A stretch of DNA of 11,900 nucleotides from Desulfobacterales bacterium. GTDB taxonomy: Bacteria; Desulfobacterota; Desulfobacteria; Desulfobacterales; UBA11574. The notes beneath the pieces were generated by a model, which was not told the DNA's origin, made no database searches, and saw nothing but the letters and a program-made list of their open reading frames with translations. Of this stretch, positions 7,122-11,900 are shown piece by piece (the stretch's first letter is position 1; each line of letters opens with the position of its first letter). Both the position numbers and the translations under genes were made by a program. The stretch covers positions 1 to 11,900 of the forward strand of contig JAQYVG010000095.1 in the NCBI GenBank assembly GCA_030145595.1. The letters are read 5' to 3'.

Positions 7122-7134
7122 AAGGAGGAAATTA

Positions 7135-7632
7135 ATGAGTCAAACAGAAAAGGATCTATTGGAAGCATTTGCAGGAGAATCACAGGCCAACCGTAAATAT
7201 CTTGCCTTTGCTAAAAAGGCCGACCGGGAAGGATACACTCAGGTCGGCAAACTCTTCAGGGCTGCTGCTGAGGCCGAAACAGTGCATGCCCATGCCCATT
7301 TGAGGGCCCTCAAAGGTATTAAAACTACGGCTGAAAATCTTAAGGAAGCCATTGCCGGTGAAACCCATGAATTTAAAACAATGTATCCGCCCATGATCGA
7401 AACGGCCAAATCGGAGGATAATAAGGCGGCCGAGCGCAGCTTCGTATATGCCAATGAAGTTGAAAAAATTCACGCTGAGCTTTACCAAAAGGCTCTGGAC
7501 AGTCTAGATAACCCGCAAGAGGTGGACTGTTACTATGTCTGCGGAGTTTGCGGTTATACATGTGAGAATGAGGTGCCCGCAACCTGCCCGGTTTGCAAAG
7601 CCAATATTAAGGCTTTTTCCAGAGTGGTATAG
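7135..7632 (+). CDS. rbr: Rubrerythrin
   Basis: Cytoplasmic non-haem diiron peroxidase that reduces H2O2 to water in anaerobes, using electrons passed through its rubredoxin domain. The ferritin-like domain (about residues 1-125) shows the diiron ligands: Glu15 in AGESQAN, Glu48xxHis51, Glu76 in AGETHEF, and Glu110xxHis113. The C-terminal rubredoxin-like centre is CGVC (Cys136/Cys139) with CPVC (Cys151/Cys154), binding one iron. Two extra cysteines, Cys132 and Cys143, flank it. The 165-residue length is slightly under the usual 170-190. AAAGGAGG overlaps the end of the OsmC gene, so the two are almost certainly cotranscribed. The ferredoxin 47 bp downstream is a plausible electron source. Confidence 0.96.
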   Translation: MSQTEKDLLEAFAGESQANRKYLAFAKKADREGYTQVGKLFRAAAEAETVHAHAHLRALKGIKTTAENLKEAIAGETHEFKTMYPPMIETAKSEDNKAAERSFVYANEVEKIHAELYQKALDSLDNPQEVDCYYVCGVCGYTCENEVPATCPVCKANIKAFSRVV

Positions 7633-7679
7633 CGGTGCGCATTATGAAATGCTAAATTTTACATGAAAGGAGTTTTAAA

Positions 7680-7874
7680 ATGAAGGTAAAAGTTACGGAA
7701 GATTGCATGGGAGACAGGCGTTGTAACGATCTATGCCCGCAGGTCTTTGAATACGACGAAAACGAGCTTAAGTCCATCGTCAAGCTTGATGAAATCCCCG
7801 CAGAATATAAAGAGGTTGTGAGGCAGGCTGCGGAAGAATGCGGCGCTCAAGCCATTATTATAGAAGAGGATTGA
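7680..7874 (+). CDS. Small single-cluster ferredoxin (Cys/Asp/Cys/Cys type)
   Basis: A 64-residue electron carrier with one iron-sulfur cluster. Ligands are Cys9, Cys15, Cys19 (followed by Pro20) and Cys54. The second position of the usual CxxCxxC motif is Asp12, giving C-x2-D-x2-C-x3-CP, the same pattern as Pyrococcus furiosus ferredoxin, where Asp is a cluster ligand and the cluster can convert between [3Fe-4S] and [4Fe-4S]. The Pro usually following the last Cys is missing (CGAQAI). The sequence is very acidic overall. AAAGGAG 8 nt upstream of the ATG supports the start. Its position right after rubrerythrin suggests it supplies electrons to the peroxidases. An assignment as a partner of some other reductase cannot be excluded. 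Confidence 0.9.
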   Translation: MKVKVTEDCMGDRRCNDLCPQVFEYDENELKSIVKLDEIPAEYKEVVRQAAEECGAQAIIIEED

Positions 7875-8094
7875 TCCAAAAGGCTCAGCCTACTATCGCT
7901 ACTGGACGAGCATAATATGTGGGTTTTTTACTTTCCACAAGGCATTGCTCGATAAATTCGGCGGAACGGCTCTCCCCTATTCCCGGCTCATGGACGGGAA
8001 CGTAAATGTGATCCGGCGATTTGCCGGTATGTTTACAGGAAAAACACTGGCAGAAGCGATTGAACGCTTAACAAAAACCAGTGTCTATCCATAA
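7864..8094 (+). pseudogene. Start-less open frame, probable 3' remnant of a gene
   Basis: A frame different from the ferredoxin's stays open from 7864 (after an in-frame TAG at 7861) to TAA 8092-8094, about 76 codons, and overlaps the ferredoxin end. It has no ATG or GTG near its beginning; the first possible start is a TTG in the middle. The composition looks protein-like: an aromatic stretch (YYRYWTSIICGFFTFHKALL), then KFGGTALPYSRLMDG, then FAGMFTGKTLAEAIERLTK. This pattern suggests the C-terminal end of a longer protein whose front was deleted. I do not recognise the family. Alternatively it is intact only from an unusual start, or open by chance. Confidence 0.45.
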
Positions 8095-8104
8095 AGGAGG
8101 ACGA

Positions 8105-8590
8105 TTGTTTGCAATAAAAGAAATAATCGATATGGCAATCAGAATAGAAAAAAACGGTGAAGCTGTTTATCGTAGCGCTATCGAAAAGATTTCGAACCCG
8201 GCACTTGTCTCATTATTGGAATGGATGGCAGATGAAGAAGACTGTCATGCCAAATGGTTTTCAGACCTGAAACAGGAAGTTGAGGCGCTTTCAGAGAATC
8301 CTATTATAGAGGAGATGAGCCGTGAGCATTTAAGCGATTTGATCGGTGAGCAGAGCTTTTCTCTTAAAGAGGTGGATTTTTCTCAGGTTGACAGTACCAA
8401 CGAACTGATTTTTATTTTCATCGAATTTGAAAAAGATAGCATTCTTTTTTACGAGATGCTCAAGCCGTTTATCCAGGACAAAGATACGCTCGCGCAGCTG
8501 GACAAGATCATTGTTGAAGAAAATAGCCATATTGAGCAGCTACGAGAGTTTATACTAAGCGAGATGCCGGAAACAGAAAGAAATGATTAA
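8105..8590 (+). CDS. Rubrerythrin-like ferritin-fold diiron protein (no rubredoxin domain)
   Basis: A 161-residue all-helical protein of the ferritin-like/rubrerythrin superfamily, likely a cytoplasmic diiron protein in peroxide or iron handling; exact activity unknown. Ligand-type motifs occur in four helices: IEKNGEAVY (Glu15/Glu19), ADEEDCH (Glu45xxHis48), FIEFEKDSILFYEM (Glu107/Glu109), and VEENSH (Glu139xxHis142). There is no CxxC, so it lacks the rubredoxin domain. The GTG at 8081 gives a longer frame, but AAAGGAGG at 8093-8100 then falls inside the gene; the TTG at 8105, 4 nt after it, is the better start. It follows the remnant frame and converges with the RACE fusion gene. It is probably part of the same oxidative-defence neighbourhood, though not necessarily the same transcript. 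Confidence 0.82.
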   Translation: MFAIKEIIDMAIRIEKNGEAVYRSAIEKISNPALVSLLEWMADEEDCHAKWFSDLKQEVEALSENPIIEEMSREHLSDLIGEQSFSLKEVDFSQVDSTNELIFIFIEFEKDSILFYEMLKPFIQDKDTLAQLDKIIVEENSHIEQLREFILSEMPETERND

Positions 8591-8661
8591 AAGCATAAAA
8601 CAATCATCCATTTCGCTGAAACATAAAGCTTTAGAGAAATAACTCCACGTCAGCTAAATTA

Positions 8662-10986
8662 TTACCAGAAATTTTCAGTTGGAAAGTTCATCTCTTCAAT
8701 AAATTGATCAAAGAAATCGGCATGCCCTGACAGTTCGATGTGCTCCAGAGCTGCTGCGATTTCGGAGGATCTTTCCCAGTAACTTTTTGATAGAAGAATC
8801 ATGTTTGCGCCGGTTGACGCGGCATTGCCGAGGGAGATTATTTTTTCCGGGTTTACCTCGGGCAGCAGGCCGATGCGCATGGCGCTGAGCGAATGGACAT
8901 AGTTGCCCAGAGCGCCGGCCAAATAGACGGCATCGATATCTTCAATGCCGGCCCCCATAGTTTTTAAAAGGATTTTAATGCCGGAGGCTATGGCGGCTTT
9001 GGCGAGTTGCAGCTCACGGATATCTCTTTGGGTCAGCACAATGGGTTTGCCGTCAAGGCTTTCTTGGGGAGAAGCTATAAGAAAGTCATGGATTTCATTG
9101 TACTGGGTTTGAATCACCCTTGCTGTCATTGAATTTCTTTTTTTGTGCTGATCGGGCGGACAGATCAGGCCTTCCGGATTTACAATACCATGGTGCAGCA
9201 GCAGGGCAGCTAAGTCTACCAGACCGCTGCCGCAGAGCCCTTTTGGTTTTATGTTCCCGATGACATCGTAGAAAAATTTGTTTTCTTCAAACCGGAAACG
9301 TTCAATAGCGCCCCCCCTGGCGATCATTCCATGGGAAATTTTAGCTCCTTCCAGTGCCGGACCCGCTGCGGCACTGCAGGTAAGTATTCTGTTTTTATTT
9401 CCCAGGAAAATTTCGCTGTTGGTTCCTAAATCCAGACCCAGCACCAGCTTGTCGTCCTGCTCGGCCGCACCGGATGAAAGAATGAAGCCAATTAGATCGC
9501 CACCGATATATCCGGATTTGGCAGGCATCACATAAAGCATGGCATCGGGGTGCAATCTGAGGCCCACATCCTGGGAGCGAAAGGTCATGCCTTCGGTGAT
9601 TAAAGGGGTGAAAGGGGCTTCGGCAATTCCGCTTGGGTCAAGGCTCAACATAAAATGCTGCATGGTGGTGTTTCCGGCAGCGACCGCAACCAGGATATCT
9701 TCCGGTTTTAACTTAAAGGATTCGAGCAGGCGTTTGGTAATCAGGTTCAGATCTCTGATCAATAGTTTTTGTAGGTTCACCAGGTGCTTCGGATGACCTT
9801 TTATGTATTGGATGCGACTGATGACGTCGGCCCCGTATTTTCGTTGCGAATTGAATCTCGAAATTACCGCCACTTCCTGGCCTTCTATCAGGTTTACAAG
9901 TTTGCCCACCAATGTGCTGGTTCCCAGATCAAATATCAGACCGAATACGCCGCCAATACTATCCCGGGACTGCCATTCCAGCAGGCAGTTGTTATGGATA
10001 ACAGCCGCTCCGTCGAAATTGGTGGCCCTTAAGTTTTTATAAAGAGAAAACAGGCAGCGATAGGTTGTCTTTAAGTCTTTAAATTCAGGGCTTAACACCT
10101 CTCTAATGCGCTGAACGTCAGAAAGGGAGTTTTCAAGGCTTGGCGGCGGAATGCTTACCAGACGTCTTTCAATGAGAGGGGCAAGCTCCACAGAGGGCAT
10201 ATGTCCATGTTTCAGAATTTGAAAAAAATCCGTCTCACCATTCAGTTCTTTGGTATAGATTGCAAGGTTTTTGCGAATTTTGGTGCGACATGCCAAACGA
10301 ACCCCTTGCTCCAATTCGTCAGGATTTAAAAGCTCTGTGGTTTCTTTTGAAGGCTTGCCAAGGGGGGTAATCACCCTGATTTTGCACTTTCCGCATTTGC
10401 CGAGACCACCACAATCCCCTTCCAATTCTATTTCCGTATTTTGAAGCGCATTGTATACGGTCTTACCCCGCTGGACTTTAATCCAGCCATCATCCGGCAA
10501 AATATTCAGCCAAACCCGCTTCTTTGATATCTTTTTAGGTCCCTTGTTAGGTAACCTCTTTTCATTCAGTTTTTTTATCATGCGGTTGTATTGATGTTTA
10601 ATGGTTAAAGCCGATTTTACGCGGGCCGTGAGTTCGATAGTCTTTATCGGTTTGGTTAAAAAATCTGTGACTCCGGCTTTGAAACTTTTTTCAAGCGCTT
10701 TATCTATATCTATGATCCCACCTGTCATCATAAGGATAGGTATATGGGCTGTGGCTTTGTTAGCTCTCATAATCCGTGAAACTTCATAGCCCTTCATCCC
10801 CGGCAATTGAATGTCAAGTACCACAAGATCGGGAGGGCTATTCTGCATGATCTTCAGAGCCTCTTCTCCTGAATCGGCAGTTTGAATGTTCTTATAACCG
10901 TCCTTAGCGAGCATATTCTTGATCAACTCTTGAATGACAGGATCATCGTCGACGATAAGGATTTTCATTCTCATCAAGTTTTTCAT
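8662..10986 (-). CDS. Receiver-domain/RACE fusion: reductive activator of corrinoid proteins (DUF4445)
   Basis: Predicted cytoplasmic ATP-dependent activator that reduces inactive Co(II) corrinoid proteins to Co(I), fused to a response-regulator receiver. The receiver (about 7-125) has acidic triad Asp13-15, phosphoacceptor Asp58 (LVVLDIQLPG), Thr88 and Lys112 (TKPI), so it looks phosphorylatable. A basic helical linker (about 128-157) leads to a plant-type [2Fe-2S] domain with Cys192, Cys198, Cys201 and Cys233. The ASKHA ATPase-like part follows: FDLGTST (352-358), AGNTTMQH (437-444), GLDLGTNSEI (517-526), GPALEG (542-547), GLCGSG (583-588). Ordinary RACE proteins have about 600-650 residues; the extra 130-150 here are the receiver. 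AGGAG, 8 nt before the ATG, supports the start, though ATGs at codons 5 and 7 are possible. The DUF1638 gene lies upstream on the same strand. No histidine kinase or methyltransferase is in the window. Confidence 0.9.
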   Translation of the reverse strand: MKNLMRMKILIVDDDPVIQELIKNMLAKDGYKNIQTADSGEEALKIMQNSPPDLVVLDIQLPGMKGYEVSRIMRANKATAHIPILMMTGGIIDIDKALEKSFKAGVTDFLTKPIKTIELTARVKSALTIKHQYNRMIKKLNEKRLPNKGPKKISKKRVWLNILPDDGWIKVQRGKTVYNALQNTEIELEGDCGGLGKCGKCKIRVITPLGKPSKETTELLNPDELEQGVRLACRTKIRKNLAIYTKELNGETDFFQILKHGHMPSVELAPLIERRLVSIPPPSLENSLSDVQRIREVLSPEFKDLKTTYRCLFSLYKNLRATNFDGAAVIHNNCLLEWQSRDSIGGVFGLIFDLGTSTLVGKLVNLIEGQEVAVISRFNSQRKYGADVISRIQYIKGHPKHLVNLQKLLIRDLNLITKRLLESFKLKPEDILVAVAAGNTTMQHFMLSLDPSGIAEAPFTPLITEGMTFRSQDVGLRLHPDAMLYVMPAKSGYIGGDLIGFILSSGAAEQDDKLVLGLDLGTNSEIFLGNKNRILTCSAAAGPALEGAKISHGMIARGGAIERFRFEENKFFYDVIGNIKPKGLCGSGLVDLAALLLHHGIVNPEGLICPPDQHKKRNSMTARVIQTQYNEIHDFLIASPQESLDGKPIVLTQRDIRELQLAKAAIASGIKILLKTMGAGIEDIDAVYLAGALGNYVHSLSAMRIGLLPEVNPEKIISLGNAASTGANMILLSKSYWERSSEIAAALEHIELSGHADFFDQFIEEMNFPTENFW

Positions 10987-11023
10987 AAAAGGTGCTCCTA
11001 TTAGACACTTTAAAAATTAGTTA

Positions 11024-11190
11024 GTGTCCGTCCATAAATGGTCTTTTTGCCCAATCTCTGCGTTATGCTCAAAAAATAATCCTCGGAATAACAACTATAT
11101 GCCTGACGAAGATCCCGAGCCATTTTCGGGGTGGTTATTTTTTTCGCATGCCTTGATCTTGAACAAAAATCCTCATTTATGGATGGACAC
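11024..11190. mobile_element. MITE-like element with terminal inverted repeats
   Basis: A non-coding element of about 167 bp. Terminal arms GTGTCCGTCCATAAATG (11024-11040) and CATTTATGGATGGACAC (11174-11190) are inverted repeats with one mismatch in 17. Inner segments also pair imperfectly (ATGCTCAAAAAATAA near 11065-11079 with TTATTTTTTTCGCAT near 11135-11149), and CCCGA/TCGGG (11114-11118/11126-11130) closes the centre, so the whole can fold into one long hairpin. TAGTTA flanks both sides (11018-11023 and 11191-11196), a likely 6-bp target duplication; identity continues to 9 bp because the element starts with GTG. It lies between the DUF1638 and RACE-fusion genes and may affect read-through. 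Confidence 0.75.
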
Positions 11191-11193
11191 TAG

Positions 11194-11781
11194 TTAGTGC
11201 CAATTTGCAAACAGTCTGAGCAGGTTTTTTGTTAACTCGGAATAATCGGCATCGATCACTAGTGTTTTGAGATCCAATAATCGTGATATATCGTGCACAT
11301 TCGGCATAACAGTATCAGGATCGAACGGCTGCCGAATGTAGGCCAGCCTGGTATAATGCTTAAAGTAACTTTCACGCATCAGAGGATCATCTAACTCAAG
11401 CGGTTTAATGCAATATTCGTGAAAGTTTAAAATAAGGTCCTTTTCAACAAAATACGTCCCGGCTTCTTCATCGATAATAGCATGGAAACGTCTGCTGCCC
11501 AGCAAAATCTCATAACAGTGCTCACCTGGGACTCTGGGAATGCCCATTTCATAAAGATGATCGTCCAAGTCCGGATAACACCGCCCATACAGACACAGAA
11601 TGCTGTCACCTGCTTTTTGAGCCAGATGGATTTGGTGCAGTATTTCCTCTTTTAGCTTTGCGGGGTAATTATGAGAAACAGGGGTGATATAGGTAATGAA
11701 AGTGTTCTTATGAAAACGCTGCGGTCCAATTTGCCTGAGTGCATCACGAAAGACACCACATGCAATGATGCGGAGAGACAT
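11194..11781 (-). CDS. DUF1638 domain protein
   Basis: A 195-residue soluble protein of the DUF1638 family, whose biochemical role is not established but which is often found near corrinoid methyltransferase and RACE genes. Visible family-like signatures are RIIACGV near the N-terminus (Cys8), CLYGRC (63-68), GEHCYEILLGS (86-96) and EEAGTYFVEKDL (105-116). The Cys/His positions (Cys8, Cys68, His88, Cys89) could bind metal or cofactor. The stop codon (complement of 11194-11196) falls in the target duplication of the adjacent MITE-like element, so insertion occurred right at the gene's end. Only a weak ribosome site (CGGGA) precedes the ATG. It is probably cotranscribed with the RACE fusion downstream, about 207 bp away including the element. 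Confidence 0.8.
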   Translation of the reverse strand: MSLRIIACGVFRDALRQIGPQRFHKNTFITYITPVSHNYPAKLKEEILHQIHLAQKAGDSILCLYGRCYPDLDDHLYEMGIPRVPGEHCYEILLGSRRFHAIIDEEAGTYFVEKDLILNFHEYCIKPLELDDPLMRESYFKHYTRLAYIRQPFDPDTVMPNVHDISRLLDLKTLVIDADYSELTKNLLRLFANWH

Positions 11782-11900
11782 GTTGATTTTCCCGTTTGTA
11801 TTTTCTGAATAAATGGAGGCTATCGGTAATGAAATTTGAAAATGGCTGACTGTTTGAATGCATTAGTGAGTGTTAAGAAAAAACAGCAACTATCTGATAT
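11782..11900. other. Upstream flank of the DUF1638 gene, no clear gene
   Basis: AT-rich sequence to the window edge. It would contain the promoter or the end of an upstream minus-strand gene. One minus-strand frame is open from the edge to a TAG about 80 bp in, but its composition is not convincing. I see no tRNA, hairpin terminator or strong repeat. Confidence 0.3.

Noticed and set aside
7872..7874. TGA ending the ferredoxin as a second selenocysteine codon
   Set aside because: The ferredoxin is complete at 64 residues. The frame beyond the TGA runs only about 26 codons of unremarkable sequence to TAA, and no catalytic Cys position is expected there.
8081..8104. GTG 8081 as start of the ferritin-like gene
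   Set aside because: It would put the strong AAAGGAGG site inside the coding region and add eight residues unlike the family; TTG 8105 has correct spacing.
1..11900. CRISPR array, tRNA or rRNA genes, phage or toxin-antitoxin modules
   Set aside because: I saw no regularly spaced repeats, no cloverleaf-like segments with TTCGA-type arms, and no proteins of these types in any frame.

Overview
The window looks like chromosomal DNA of an anaerobic deltaproteobacterium, most likely a sulfate reducer of the Desulfobacterales type. This is inferred from the mix of genes, not from a marker gene. The clues are a rubrerythrin, a second ferritin-like diiron protein, a single-cluster ferredoxin with an Asp in the second ligand position, a corrinoid-enzyme reductive activator (RACE, DUF4445) beside a DUF1638 protein, and a probable selenoprotein.

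Layout: (1) 1-662, minus strand, holds the N-terminal part of an aldehyde dehydrogenase cut by the window edge. (2) 985-4522 holds two exported alkaline-phosphatase-superfamily hydrolases: a GC-rich Cys-type sulfatase and a PafA-like phosphatase, separated by a terminator-like hairpin. (3) 4674-5435 is a periplasmic Spy/CpxP-like protein with a duplicated LTxxQ unit. (4) 5624-7874 holds an ECF sigma factor, a GC-rich palindromic repeat, a small HxxxCxxC zinc anti-sigma protein, an OsmC-family protein with an in-frame UGA at the catalytic cysteine position, rubrerythrin, and a small ferredoxin. (5) 7864-8094 is an open frame without a start, probably a gene remnant, followed by a ferritin-like protein at 8105-8590. 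(6) 8662-11781, minus strand, holds a DUF1638 protein followed by a response-regulator-receiver/RACE fusion, with a MITE-like element of about 167 bp between them.

The main discovery candidate is the OsmC gene at 6642-7121. Simple six-frame reading splits it into two same-frame pieces at one TGA (6834-6836). That TGA sits exactly where the OsmC family has its first redox cysteine. The second cysteine (Cys133) is intact downstream, and a hairpin with an apical GGU begins 12 nt after the TGA, as expected of a bacterial SECIS element. I read the gene as encoding a 159-residue selenocysteine peroxidase. Its neighbours form a plausible peroxide-defence module: a zinc-cysteine anti-sigma protein that could sense redox state, its sigma factor, the Sec-OsmC, rubrerythrin (H2O2 reductase) and a possible electron-donor ferredoxin.

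The second notable item is the 774-residue protein on the minus strand. It fuses a complete phosphoacceptor receiver domain to a complete [2Fe-2S]-ASKHA reductive activator, suggesting two-component control of corrinoid protein reactivation.
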